Positions 55,077 to 64,000 of a stretch of DNA of 64,000 nucleotides are shown in pieces (the first letter of the stretch is position 1; every line of letters begins with the position of its first letter). A program made the translations under genes and the position numbers. The DNA is from Catalinimonas alkaloidigena (GTDB lineage Bacteria > Bacteroidota > Bacteroidia > Cytophagales > Flexibacteraceae). The stretch is from contig NZ_FNFO01000002.1 of assembly GCF_900100765.1 (NCBI RefSeq), forward strand, positions 496,001 to 560,000, in the 5' to 3' direction. Under the pieces are notes generated by a model that made no database searches, had not been told where the DNA came from, and saw only the letters and a program-made list of their open reading frames with translations.

Positions 55077-55180
55077 CAAATACTGCGAGGAGCAGTAAAA
55101 CAACGTTATCGTTTTGCGCGGGGCGCGTCCTGCAACCCGCCGCATCAACCCAACATCATCCGTAACCTCATCACTCCTAC

Positions 55181-56323
55181 ATGAACAAATCAGTTGTATT
55201 TGCGAGCCTTCTGGTATTGCATGCCGCCTGCGCCCAAAAACCGAGCACTCGCGCCAAAGACGAGGGGTATCACATCCAGGGAAAAGTAGAACACCCGCAG
55301 GCCGATGGCTGGATCAAACTGCAGGAAATTGAAAATAACCAGCTGACGACCCTCGACTCTACCCATGCCGACACCAAAGGAAACTTTGAATTTACCGGCA
55401 AGGTGGATGAGCCTTCGTTTCATGTACTGAGCTTCAACGACCAGCAGGTCGTCACCGTCATTCTGGAAAACGGCGAGCGGCTGGAAATAACCGCCGCTGG
55501 CGACGATCCGCAGGGTGATTTCAACATCACCGGTTCGCGCGAAAACGATCGCCTCCAGGAAATGTCCACCCTCCAGCGTGGGTTGGAAACGAAAGTGCAG
55601 GCATTGCAGCAGCGCATGCAGTCGGCTTCGTCGCCCGAGCAGCAGGCCGCTGTTATGGCCGATTACGAAAAACTTCAGGGCGAAGCCGCTACCGAAATGA
55701 AAGCCCGTCTCGACACCATGGGTGCTTCGCTGGCGTCGTTGTTGGCGTTGAACGTGCTGAATCCGGAAGAAAGCGAAGAAGATTTCAAACGCTTCGAAAC
55801 GCTGGCGCAGCAGTTTCAGAAAGAACGTCCCAACTCGACCTACACCAAGCAACTGACCGAATCGGTCGATCAGCTACGCCAGGCCCGCGCGGCATCGGTA
55901 CAAATCGGTGACGATGCTCCCGACCTGACGTTCGATACACCCGAAGGGGGATCGATCAGTTTGTCGTCGCTGCGCGGCAAGTACGTATTGATCGACTTCT
56001 GGGCCTCGTGGTGCAAGCCCTGCCGTCAGGAGAACCCCAACGTGGTGCGCCTGTACAACGAATACCAGAACAAGAACTTTGAGATCCTGGGCGTATCGCT
56101 CGACGAAAACAAAGATCGTTGGGTGAAGGCCATCGAACAGGACGGACTGATCTGGAAACACATTTCCGACTTGCAGGGCTGGCAATCGGCTGCGGCGGAG
56201 AAGTATAACGTGCGGGCCATTCCGGCTACTTTTCTGGTCGATCCGGCCGGAAAGGTCATCGCCAAAAACCTGCGCGGTCCTTCGTTGCGCAAAAAGTTAG
56301 AAGAGCTGCTGGGCAAGTCGTAA
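55181..56323 (+). CDS. TlpA-like thioredoxin lipoprotein with DUF4369
   Basis: 380 residues. Lipobox LHAAC gives a lipidated Cys17. Residues about 28-130 match DUF4369 (YHIQGKVEHPQADGWIKLQEI), then a helical linker to about 240, then a thioredoxin domain with the redox pair Cys278-Cys281 in DFWASWCKPCRQENP and the cis-Pro in RAIPATFLVD. It probably reduces disulfides on exported proteins or cytochrome maturation substrates, anchored to the membrane facing the periplasm. It begins 105 bases after gatB. Confidence 0.94.
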   Translation: MNKSVVFASLLVLHAACAQKPSTRAKDEGYHIQGKVEHPQADGWIKLQEIENNQLTTLDSTHADTKGNFEFTGKVDEPSFHVLSFNDQQVVTVILENGERLEITAAGDDPQGDFNITGSRENDRLQEMSTLQRGLETKVQALQQRMQSASSPEQQAAVMADYEKLQGEAATEMKARLDTMGASLASLLALNVLNPEESEEDFKRFETLAQQFQKERPNSTYTKQLTESVDQLRQARAASVQIGDDAPDLTFDTPEGGSISLSSLRGKYVLIDFWASWCKPCRQENPNVVRLYNEYQNKNFEILGVSLDENKDRWVKAIEQDGLIWKHISDLQGWQSAAAEKYNVRAIPATFLVDPAGKVIAKNLRGPSLRKKLEELLGKS

Positions 56324-56340
56324 GCCCACCTCATCGAAAT

Positions 56341-56380
56341 ACAAAAGGCCCTGCGAAGCTCGCTTCGCAGGGCCTTTTGT
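56341..56380 (+). terminator. bidirectional terminator
   Basis: A perfect 18-base stem (ACAAAAGGCCCTGCGAAG / CTTCGCAGGGCCTTTTGT) closes a 4-base loop, between the convergent thioredoxin and tamL genes. Confidence 0.9.
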
Positions 56381-56397
56381 GTAAAAGCCATTCAGGA

Positions 56398-58869
56398 TTA
56401 GAAGGGGTACCCGATCCCGATTTGGAGGGAGCCCTGATCGCGACGGAACTGGAACTCATCGAGTACAAAACGCTGCCCCAGGGGACGGGCCGGATCGAAG
56501 GTTTTGATACCGTAGTCGAATCGGACGATCAGGAACGAAAAATCGAGCCGTAGCCCGGCACCCACCCCGACCGCAATTTCGTTGTAAAACTTGCTGAAGC
56601 TGAATTGGGCCGCTTCCTGACGCGCCGCAATGTATTCGGGATCTTGGTCTTCACTGTCAGTGACACGCGCGAAGTTGTTGTTCCACACGTTCCCGAAGTC
56701 GGCAAAGATGGCGCCTTCCACCACTGAAAAGAGCTCGCGACGCAGTTCCAGGCTACCTTCCAGCAAAATCTCGCCGGGTTGTTCGTAGAGATAGGTGGGG
56801 TTGCCGTTCGCGTCGCGTTCGACAAACGAGCCGGGACCTAACCGCCGGGGCTGCCACGCTCGCACGCTGTTGCCGCCACCCACAAAGAAGAATTTCTCGT
56901 AAGGCAGGGTCTGCGAAAAGCGCCCCCAGGGGTTGGCAATGCCCACGTGCAAGCGCCCCGCCAGCGTGGTGGGCTTGTTCAGCGGCAGGTAGTAGCGCCC
57001 GTCGATGTCCGTACGATGAAATTGAAAATAGCTGGCATCGCCCAACAGCGTGCCATCGGCCTCCGCACTGGACGTGCGGTCGAGCAAACCGGGCGTTAGG
57101 CCCCCGAGTTCGGTGTTCACCCGCAAGTAGAACGACTCTTTGGTAGCGGTCCCGATTTCGCTGGTGTTGTACGTCCAAGATGCCGACAAACTGGAAACGA
57201 TGGAATTGTACGGGATGAAACTGTTGATCAGCGGGTTACCTTGGTCTCTTTGTAAGTTGATAAGGTACTGCTCGAACGATTCGGCCAGTTGCCGCGTCCG
57301 CACCACGTTCAGGTCGATGGGACTGATGGTAAGCGCCTGGTTGTTGCCCAGTTGCATAATGTAACTCAGGTTTCCGCGGAACAACTGACGCGCATATTCC
57401 GGCCGTTTGATGTCCGTGTAGCCAATCAGGAAACGCGTTTTCGGGTTGTACTTCGCCAGCGTGTACCGCAGACGCGTCGGAAAAATCAGCGTCGGAAACA
57501 CCAACGAAGCGTTGACGCCTACCTCACGGGCGCGGTAAACCGAATCTTCTCTGAAAAACGAACTGGTCTGCCCTTCGATCGAATACCGACCGCTCAACTC
57601 GAACGTCTCGTAACTCTTAAACCAGTTGCGCACCTTGAAGGTCAGGTTGGCAAACGGACCGGGTGCGCCTGAACCCTGGCTCACCAGGAGCCCCACTTCG
57701 TCGGTCACCTGATATTTGGGCAGCGGGCTGGTCGCGATGCGCGCTACGAGTGTAGTTCCCGACGTATCGAAGTTCATGTTTACGAACTTGAACATGTCCA
57801 TACTTCCCAACTGCCCCTGCGTGTTGACCACCGCATCGAGTTGGTAGATATCGCCCGGCTTGAACTGAAGTTTGCGATCCAGCACCCCGGCCGGAAAATC
57901 GATGGAGGGTGCGGTATAATGTACCCCGTTGAGCGTGAGCGTATCGCGCTGGTACTGGTTTTCGTTGGCCTGCAAATCCACCACAACGTTGTCGTACGTG
58001 TAAACGCGGTGCTTCCCGTTGGGGGGATTGTTGATCTTCAGATTGATGTCCACCATTTTCCGTCCGGTAGAATCGGTGAGGTTGTAGTACACATCGTAGA
58101 AGATAAAGTTCTTGCTGAAGCCGTAATAGCCGCGGTTGCGCAGCAGTTTGTCGAGGCGGTCGCGTTCGGCCGCGAGGCTGGCTTCCTGGTACCGATCGCC
58201 CGTCTGCACCAGTGCCGACGACTGGTTGGCAGCAATGATGTTGGCGATGCTGCTGTCGTCGGTGATGTAATTCAGGTCCCGGATGTAGTGCGGATCGTTC
58301 TCCTCTACCCGGTACGTAACTTTCAGGGTATGCTTCCGCGTGTTGGAGTCGGCATCCCAGGTAACGTTGTTGTCGAAAAAGCCCTGGTTGTAGATGTAGG
58401 CCTTCATTTGCGTGGTGGTCTCGGAGGCCAGCGTCGAGTCGAAAAAAACGGGCGGCTCGCCCACCACACGCATCAACCAGTTGCCCTCTTCCTGCACGGT
58501 CCGCAGCTTCTCTAACTTCTTGTTGCGCAGCCGTTCCAGGCGTAATTCCTTGTCGCTGCCGGGTTTTACCCCCTCTAGTTTTTTGTCGTACTTTGCCTCC
58601 GTTTTCTCAATTTTCTGGACCACTTTCAAGGAATCGTAGAAGTACCGATCGCCGAGGTAGTAGAAGAATAAGTAAAACGAGGACGTTGATTCTTGGCGGT
58701 AGAGCGCCTCCAGGGCGGCGGCGTCTGTTTTCTTGTTGCCCTTTACCTTCTGGCCCGTCAGCAGGTAATGCTCGTCGTCGGTATAATACGAAGTAGCACA
58801 GCCGCTTTGCAGCAAAACGGCCGTCAGCAAAAGGAAGCAGGTAAAAAAGGATTTGAGTAAAGTATTCAA
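56398..58869 (-). CDS. tamL: TamL-type Omp85 outer-membrane lipoprotein
   Basis: 823 residues. Start is TTG at 58869: it opens a signal peptide with lipobox LLQSGC (lipidated Cys24), and no ATG is available before it. After a helical region come POTRA-like repeats up to about 400 (TLKVTYRVEENDPHYIRDLNY), then the barrel with the conserved FFVGGGNSVRAWQPRRLGPG and the end strand FQFRRDQGSLQIGIGYPF. It is a BamA/TamA family member; Bacteroidota TamL works with TamB in outer-membrane assembly. tamB is not in the window. Only 5 bases separate it from the divergent methyltransferase gene. Confidence 0.93.
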   Translation of the reverse strand: MNTLLKSFFTCFLLLTAVLLQSGCATSYYTDDEHYLLTGQKVKGNKKTDAAALEALYRQESTSSFYLFFYYLGDRYFYDSLKVVQKIEKTEAKYDKKLEGVKPGSDKELRLERLRNKKLEKLRTVQEEGNWLMRVVGEPPVFFDSTLASETTTQMKAYIYNQGFFDNNVTWDADSNTRKHTLKVTYRVEENDPHYIRDLNYITDDSSIANIIAANQSSALVQTGDRYQEASLAAERDRLDKLLRNRGYYGFSKNFIFYDVYYNLTDSTGRKMVDINLKINNPPNGKHRVYTYDNVVVDLQANENQYQRDTLTLNGVHYTAPSIDFPAGVLDRKLQFKPGDIYQLDAVVNTQGQLGSMDMFKFVNMNFDTSGTTLVARIATSPLPKYQVTDEVGLLVSQGSGAPGPFANLTFKVRNWFKSYETFELSGRYSIEGQTSSFFREDSVYRAREVGVNASLVFPTLIFPTRLRYTLAKYNPKTRFLIGYTDIKRPEYARQLFRGNLSYIMQLGNNQALTISPIDLNVVRTRQLAESFEQYLINLQRDQGNPLINSFIPYNSIVSSLSASWTYNTSEIGTATKESFYLRVNTELGGLTPGLLDRTSSAEADGTLLGDASYFQFHRTDIDGRYYLPLNKPTTLAGRLHVGIANPWGRFSQTLPYEKFFFVGGGNSVRAWQPRRLGPGSFVERDANGNPTYLYEQPGEILLEGSLELRRELFSVVEGAIFADFGNVWNNNFARVTDSEDQDPEYIAARQEAAQFSFSKFYNEIAVGVGAGLRLDFSFLIVRFDYGIKTFDPARPLGQRFVLDEFQFRRDQGSLQIGIGYPF

Positions 58870-58874
58870 GATAT

Positions 58875-59627
58875 ATGCTCTCCAAAAATTTTTTAAAATA
58901 CATCAACGCACTCCAGCAAAAAAAGCACCGTAAGCTACACGAAGCTTTTCTGGTAGAGGGCGAAAAGAGCGTTGCAGAACTGCTTGCTTCTACTACGTAT
59001 CAAGCCTCGCATGTGTTAGGAACCGCCGAATTTTTGCAGACGCATCGTTCCGCGCAGGGTGCTTCGGGCATTGAGTGGATCGAGGCCAGCCCCGCCGAAT
59101 TGCAGAAAGCCGGAACGTTCAAAACGGCACAACAAGCCCTGGCGATTGCCAAAATACCCGCTGCGCCGTCGTCGCCGACCTTTCCGTTGCAGCAGTGGGT
59201 GCTGGCGCTGGACGGTGTCAACGATCCGGGGAATCTGGGCACGCTGATCCGCATCGCCGACTGGTACGGGTTTGCCGATCTGATCTGCTCGCCCGATACG
59301 GTCGACGTGTACAACCCCAAAACCATCAGCGCAAGTATGGGTTCGTTTCTACGCGTGCGGGTGCATTATGCAGCGCTGGAATCCTATCTCGACCAGTGTC
59401 CGCAGCCGGTCCTGGGGGCTTATCTGGAAGGCGAATCGGTGCATACCGCCCGTTTGCCACAGGCGGGCGTGCTGGTGATGGGCAGCGAGGCGCATGGCAT
59501 CCGACCGGCGCTTTCGGCGCGCATCACCCAAAAAGTGACGATCCCCCGGTTTGGTGCGGCCGAGTCGCTGAACGTGGCCGTAGCTACCGCCATTTTGTGC
59601 GATCGCATTCGGCAGCAGCATCCTTAA
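58875..59627 (+). CDS. TrmH-family RNA 2'-O-methyltransferase
   Basis: 250 residues. N-terminal substrate-binding part (LHEAFLVEGEKSVAELL), then SpoU catalytic knot motifs: VLALDGVNDPGNLGTLIRIADWYGF, NPKTISASMGSF, GVLVMGSEAHGI and IPRFGAAESLNVAVATAI. It methylates ribose of rRNA or tRNA; the exact nucleotide is not evident. Starts 5 bases from the divergent tamL start. Confidence 0.95.
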   Translation: MLSKNFLKYINALQQKKHRKLHEAFLVEGEKSVAELLASTTYQASHVLGTAEFLQTHRSAQGASGIEWIEASPAELQKAGTFKTAQQALAIAKIPAAPSSPTFPLQQWVLALDGVNDPGNLGTLIRIADWYGFADLICSPDTVDVYNPKTISASMGSFLRVRVHYAALESYLDQCPQPVLGAYLEGESVHTARLPQAGVLVMGSEAHGIRPALSARITQKVTIPRFGAAESLNVAVATAILCDRIRQQHP

Positions 59628-59649
59628 AAATCAAGTCGGCAGGAACGCG

Positions 59650-60264
59650 TCAGAATTTGCGTTGCAGGATTTCGCTCAGCACAAAAGCATCGCGAGCGGA
59701 CTGGCGGTTGCGCAACAGCGCCTGGTAGCGCGTCGGCAGGGGTTTGAGCGTGGTGCGTTTCTGGTAGGGGAGAAACGAGGCGTCGGCCGGGTCGGTGCTG
59801 CGGTGGGTCTGGATGCCCCGTCGTTGCGTTTCTGCCTGGGCACGCTCGCGTTCGCGGAGCAATTGTTCGGCTTTTGCTTCTTCTTCGTCCTCTTCCTGTT
59901 CCCGTTGCAACTGGGCGGTGCGCGCCTTCGCGCGGCGGATCTGTGTTTCCAGTTCGCGTTCGGCCTGTTGAAAGCGTCGCTCGGTACGTTCGCGCACCTG
60001 CTGTGCTTTGCGGGCAACGCTCTGCTGCGCCTTCTCGGCGGCTTTTTCGGCCTCCTCCCACGTTTCGCGGGTTTCGATTCTGCGGGGGCGGATCTCTTCT
60101 TCGTCTTCTTCTTCGCCAAACAGCGACTCCAGCGGGCTTTGCGGCAGATGCGTTGACTCGTCCTGCTGCTGGCGCGTGGCGGCTTTGCGGCGCATTTTCA
60201 CAAACGTGGCCACTAGGTAGATCAGCGCCCCCAATACATACACAAGAATATCCGAAGCGTCCAT
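59650..60264 (-). CDS. membrane-anchored coiled-coil protein, function unknown
   Basis: 204 residues. One N-terminal membrane span (ILVYVLGALIYLVATFV, about 6-22), an acidic segment (EEEDEEE), a long Glu/Arg/Gln/Ala coiled coil at about 65-150, then a conserved-looking C-terminus with KRTTLKPLPTRYQALL and RQSARDAFVLSEILQRKF. No family is recognised. It lies between the methyltransferase gene and smc, convergent to the former and divergent from the latter. Confidence 0.8.
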   Translation of the reverse strand: MDASDILVYVLGALIYLVATFVKMRRKAATRQQQDESTHLPQSPLESLFGEEEDEEEIRPRRIETRETWEEAEKAAEKAQQSVARKAQQVRERTERRFQQAERELETQIRRAKARTAQLQREQEEDEEEAKAEQLLRERERAQAETQRRGIQTHRSTDPADASFLPYQKRTTLKPLPTRYQALLRNRQSARDAFVLSEILQRKF

Positions 60265-60286
60265 CTCCTTTTTTACGCTAAAAACG

Positions 60287-60317
60287 GTTGAGAATTGCCG
60301 GAAGGCCCTTAATTTCG
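60287..60317 (+). promoter_or_regulatory. putative smc promoter
   Basis: GTTG at 60287-60290, a 19-base spacer and TAATTTCG (60310-60317), the same -7 octamer as before eno, 53 bases before smc. Confidence 0.5.
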
Positions 60318-60370
60318 TGATTTGAACTTGCTAAAGATACGCCAAATTTTCAAAGTTTGGCCGGTGATAT

Positions 60371-63300
60371 ATGCAGCTTAGTAAATTAGAAATAAAGGGA
60401 TTTAAGAGCTTCGGCGATCGGGTCGTGCTTCACTTCGATCAGGGCATTACCGGCGTGGTGGGCCCCAACGGAAGCGGAAAATCCAACATCGTCGATGCCA
60501 TCCGCTGGGTACTTGGCGAACAGAAAACGCGCGCCCTGCGGTCCGACAAAATGGAGAGCGTGATCTTCAACGGCACCAAAAAGCGCAAGCCGCTGCAAAT
60601 GGCCGAAGTGTCGCTCACGTTCCTGAACGACAAGGGCATTTTGCCGACGGAGTATTCGGAGGTGACCATTGCCCGGCGCTACTACCGCTCCGGCGACAGC
60701 GAATACCTGCTGAACGGCGTGGTGTGTCGCCTCAAGGACATCACCAACCTGTTTATGGATTCGGGTATCGGGTCGGACAGCTACGCGATCATAGAACTGC
60801 GCATGGTCGACGACATTCTGAACGACCGCGAAAACGCCCGCCGTACCCTGTTCGAAGAGGCCTCGGGCATCTCCAAATTCAAACTCCGCAAACGTGAAAC
60901 CCTCCGTAAACTGGAGGGAGTCGATCAGGACCTGTCGCGGGTGCAGGATGTGCTGCACGAGATCCACAAAAACATGAAGCAGCTGGAGCGGCAGGCCCGG
61001 CAGGCCAAAAAGTATTTTGAGATGCGCGACATGTACAAATCGGCGGGGATGGCGCTGGCGTTCGTCACGGTGCAGAGCCGGCAGTCGGTGCAGCAGCGCC
61101 TCGAACAGCAGATTCAGGGCCTGACCACCGAACGTACCGAAGTGCGCGGCAAAGTGGCCGAATCGGAGGAGGTGCTCGAAGGGTTGCGGCGCAAGATGGC
61201 CGAAGTCGAACATTTGCTGGCCAGCCGACGGAAAGTGCTGTCACAAAAGCAGGAAGCCATTCGCCAGCGCGAGAGCGAGCAGAAAGTACGCCACGAGCGT
61301 CACCAGTTGTTGCGCGACAAAGCCGAGAGCCTGCGCCGCCAGATCGACCAGGACCAGCAGCAGAACCGAGCTGTTGCGTCGGGGCTGAAACAGTTGCGCG
61401 AAGCGTTAGCGGAGACCGAAGCGACCACCTTGCGCCATCAGGAAGAGATGACCCAGGCCCGTGCCGCCTGGGAAGCCCAAAAAGCTCAACTTACCGCCCA
61501 GCAGCAGGAAACCAACCGCCTGACCACGCAATTACGACAGGCGCAGGACGCGTATTTTCAGTTGACCAAACGTCTGGAACTGGACGCCCAACAACTGACC
61601 ACCATCCGGCAGGAGCTGGAGAACAGCACCCGCGAAACCGACCGGCATCGCGACCGGCTAGTAGAACTGGAAGCCGACATCAGCGACCTAGCCGAACAAC
61701 TGGCGGGTCAGCAGGAAACCCGCTGGCAGTTGCAGGAAGCCGAAAACGCCCGCCGCGAGGAACTGCAACGTACCGAGCAGCAGTGGGAACAGCACCGCGA
61801 TGCACTGGCGCGTCTGCACCGGACACATGACGCGTTGCGCAACGAATACAAACTGACGCGGGCTCTGGTCGAAAACCTGGAAGGATACCCGGAAGCAACG
61901 CGCTTTCTGCGCAAGGAGGAGTCGTGGCAGCAGAATGGATCGGCCACCGCCACACGAACGCCGCTGCTGCCCGAAATCATCTCTTGCCCGGACGAGTACC
62001 GCACGGCATTGGAGCATTTTCTGGAGCCCTGGATGAACTACTACGTAGTGCAGCACGACTCGCAGGCGCAAGCTGCCATCGCGTTGCTGGACCAGGCCAA
62101 GCGCGGCAAAGCCAGCTTCTTTGTACTGGACCGTTTTCAGGGATACGCGTCGCGGCCCGTGCCGGCGCTGGCCGATGCCGTTCCGGCCCTTTCGGTGGTA
62201 CAGTATGACGAGCGCTATGCCGAGCTGGTCCACTTCATGTTGGACCGTGTCTACTTCGTAACGCCCGGGTTTGCGGCGTCGGACGTGCCACCGGGGCAAA
62301 CGTGCGTCTCGACCGACGGCAAGTTTCTGTTAAGGGCCTACAGCCTGTCGGGGGGCTCGGTCGGAGCGTTTGCCGGCACGCGGTTGGGGCAGGCCCAGCG
62401 CCTCACGACCCTGCAGGAAGAAATCACCCAACTGGAAGCTGAACAGGAAACTCTCGAAGCTGAAAAAGCTACTCTGGAAGCCCGGCGGCAGACCCTACGC
62501 ACCGCTTCCCGGCAGGCCGAAATTCAGGAAATCGAGCAGCAGATCAACAGCCGTCAGCAGCAGTTGGCGGCCCAGCGTGCGCGCTTCGAGCAATTGGCGG
62601 GCCTCGCCGACGACCAAGCTCTGCGTCGCCAGGAACTTCAGGAACGGCAGGTGCAACTTCAGGACGACATCGCCGACCTGACGCCGGACGTGGACCAGCG
62701 CAAGGCACAACTCGCGACGCTAGAGGCGCAGGTGCAAGACCAGCAGCACGTACTGGAAGAGGAGCAGGCGCTGGTGGCAGAGCGGGGTGAGGTCTTCAAT
62801 CAGGCCAATCTGGCGTTTCACCAGCAGACCCTGCGGCAAGACAGCCTCCGCCAGGAAATTGAGTTTAAGGAAGATTCGTACGAAGTCAACGAACAGCGCA
62901 TTCAGGACAACCAGCGCACGTTGGTCGAAACGGAGCAGGAACTGAAAAACCTGCTGGAAGCGCGGGGTAATGACGACGATGGCCTGAAAGCACTGTACGA
63001 GGAACAGACGGCCGTGCAGGAGGGCGTCAACGAGGCGGAACAGGAATTCTTCGCGGTGCGCGGACAAAGCGATGCCCTGGAGCGTGACCTGCGGGACCTG
63101 CGCCGGAAGGGCGAGGCCAACGACGCGCTGTTGCAGGAATTGCAACGCAAGCTCAGCGATACCCAAATGGACCTGGCCACGGTGCGCGAGCGTTTGTCGA
63201 TCGAGTTCAACCTGAGCGATCTGGCCAAGCTCGACATGCCCGAACAATACGTCGGGGTATCGGAAGAAGGGCTGAAAAAAAGTGTACAGTCGCTGCGCGA

Positions 63301-63919
63301 TCAGATCGAAAAACTGGGGCCGATCAACTCGATGGCGATGGAAGCCTACGAGGAAATCCGCGAGCGCTACGACTTTATCGAGTCCCAGAAGCGCGACCTG
63401 GAATCGGCGCGTCAGTCGCTGGTGGACACCATCCGCGAGATCGACCTGGTGGCGAAAGAGAACTTCCTCTCGACCTACGAGCAGATTCGGCTCAACTTTC
63501 AGAAGGTGTTCCGCACGCTCTTCACCGAAGAAGATACGTGTGACCTGACGCTGGTCAATCCGTCCGATCCGCTCGAATCCAAAATCGAAATCATGGCACG
63601 GCCCAAAGGCAAACGCCCGCTGACGATCAACCAGTTGTCGGGTGGGGAGAAAACCCTGACGGCCATTTCGCTGCTCTTCGCCATCTACCTGATCAAACCC
63701 GCACCGTTCTGTATTTTCGATGAGGTGGATGCGCCGCTGGACGATACCAACATCGACAAGTTCAACAACATCATCCGTGAGTTTTCGTCCGATTCGCAGT
63801 TCATCATCGTTACGCACAACAAACGCACCATGAGCAGCGTGGACGTGATCTACGGCATCACAATGGTCGAACAGGGCGTTTCTACCGTTATTCCGGTCGA
63901 TCTGCGCGAACTGGTGTAG
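60371..63919 (+). CDS. smc: chromosome segregation protein SMC
   Basis: 1182 residues. N-terminal ATPase half with MQLSKLEIKGFKSFGDRVVLHF and Walker A GPNGSGKSN (about 32-40); QKTRALRSDKMESVIFNGT; coiled coil to about 500; hinge about 505-690 with RTALEHFLEPWMNYYVV and LSGGSVGAFAGTRLG; second coiled coil; C-terminal signature LSGGEKTLTAISLLFAI, Walker B FCIFDEVDAPLDDTN and HNKRTMSS. It organises and segregates the chromosome. scpA and scpB are not in the window. Confidence 0.98.
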   Translation: MQLSKLEIKGFKSFGDRVVLHFDQGITGVVGPNGSGKSNIVDAIRWVLGEQKTRALRSDKMESVIFNGTKKRKPLQMAEVSLTFLNDKGILPTEYSEVTIARRYYRSGDSEYLLNGVVCRLKDITNLFMDSGIGSDSYAIIELRMVDDILNDRENARRTLFEEASGISKFKLRKRETLRKLEGVDQDLSRVQDVLHEIHKNMKQLERQARQAKKYFEMRDMYKSAGMALAFVTVQSRQSVQQRLEQQIQGLTTERTEVRGKVAESEEVLEGLRRKMAEVEHLLASRRKVLSQKQEAIRQRESEQKVRHERHQLLRDKAESLRRQIDQDQQQNRAVASGLKQLREALAETEATTLRHQEEMTQARAAWEAQKAQLTAQQQETNRLTTQLRQAQDAYFQLTKRLELDAQQLTTIRQELENSTRETDRHRDRLVELEADISDLAEQLAGQQETRWQLQEAENARREELQRTEQQWEQHRDALARLHRTHDALRNEYKLTRALVENLEGYPEATRFLRKEESWQQNGSATATRTPLLPEIISCPDEYRTALEHFLEPWMNYYVVQHDSQAQAAIALLDQAKRGKASFFVLDRFQGYASRPVPALADAVPALSVVQYDERYAELVHFMLDRVYFVTPGFAASDVPPGQTCVSTDGKFLLRAYSLSGGSVGAFAGTRLGQAQRLTTLQEEITQLEAEQETLEAEKATLEARRQTLRTASRQAEIQEIEQQINSRQQQLAAQRARFEQLAGLADDQALRRQELQERQVQLQDDIADLTPDVDQRKAQLATLEAQVQDQQHVLEEEQALVAERGEVFNQANLAFHQQTLRQDSLRQEIEFKEDSYEVNEQRIQDNQRTLVETEQELKNLLEARGNDDDGLKALYEEQTAVQEGVNEAEQEFFAVRGQSDALERDLRDLRRKGEANDALLQELQRKLSDTQMDLATVRERLSIEFNLSDLAKLDMPEQYVGVSEEGLKKSVQSLRDQIEKLGPINSMAMEAYEEIRERYDFIESQKRDLESARQSLVDTIREIDLVAKENFLSTYEQIRLNFQKVFRTLFTEEDTCDLTLVNPSDPLESKIEIMARPKGKRPLTINQLSGGEKTLTAISLLFAIYLIKPAPFCIFDEVDAPLDDTNIDKFNNIIREFSSDSQFIIVTHNKRTMSSVDVIYGITMVEQGVSTVIPVDLRELV

Positions 63920-63929
63920 CGAAGTGTCC

Positions 63930-64000
63930 TCAGGGGGCGGGAGCGTCGCCGGTGTTGTGCCGCAATAGGGCGGCTACTACGAGCGCCATGCCGAAGGCGC
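63930..64000 (-). CDS. possible 3' end of a reverse-strand membrane protein
   Basis: The minus strand frame is open from the window edge to TGA at 63930-63932 and encodes AFGMALVVAALLRHNTGDAPAP, a plausible end of a last membrane span plus tail, convergent with smc. Only 23 codons are visible, so chance is possible. Confidence 0.35.
   Translation of the reverse strand, partial: AFGMALVVAALLRHNTGDAPAP

Overview
The window comes from a high-GC member of the Bacteroidota, most likely a Cytophagales-type organism. The evidence is a hybrid two-component protein with a C-terminal AraC domain, a giant S8 protease ending in a type IX secretion sorting domain, a TonB-dependent receptor, a TamL-type Omp85 lipoprotein, an LptD of the Bacteroidota form, DUF4142 and DUF4369 proteins, and several promoters resembling the phylum's TTTG / TAnnTTTG elements. 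Genes are densely packed and several neighbours overlap by the four bases ATGA. No tRNA, rRNA, insertion sequence, prophage or CRISPR array was seen. The species cannot be fixed from the sequence alone.

Left part (1-16.4 kb): a truncated hybrid sensor/regulator; a reverse operon (GH43-like enzyme, FMN-binding protein, membrane protein); enolase; an FKBP-type prolyl isomerase; a three-gene type I secretion-like operon (ABC protein, HlyD, TolC) whose ABC protein has lost its ATPase motifs; a secreted protein made of four tandem repeats; a small lipoprotein; and a translationally coupled NAD-salvage operon (pncB, a divergent PRPP-synthetase-like gene, a Nudix/NrtR-like gene).

Middle part (16.6-41.9 kb): mainly cell-envelope and periplasmic hydrolysis. 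It holds an M28 peptidase, a DUF4142 protein, an S41 protease with a secreted partner, a LytS/LytT-type two-component pair, a DHFR-like reductase, a NIPSNAP protein, a GH3 beta-glucosidase with an operator-like palindrome in its promoter, a P1 peptidase, a stand-alone PAS protein, and a TonB receptor without SusD. A three-gene cluster (gluconate 2-dehydrogenase subunit 3-like protein, GMC oxidoreductase, lipoprotein TIM-barrel isomerase) resembles sugar or glycoside oxidation systems. An orphan type III DNA methyltransferase and a metal-site-deficient amidohydrolase follow.

Right part (42-64 kb): mostly housekeeping and outer-membrane biogenesis. It holds lptD, rpsA, mlaF/mlaE, an SDR dehydrogenase, the T9SS S8 protease, gatB, a TlpA-like thioredoxin lipoprotein, tamL, a TrmH-family RNA methyltransferase, a membrane-anchored coiled-coil protein and smc. 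The window ends inside what may be the 3' end of a reverse-strand membrane protein.

The parts most worth following up are the secretion-like operon with a dead ABC ATPase, the pncB/prs-like/Nudix operon, the orphan Mod methyltransferase, and the four-repeat secreted protein. All annotation was made by reading the sequence; no database search was run.
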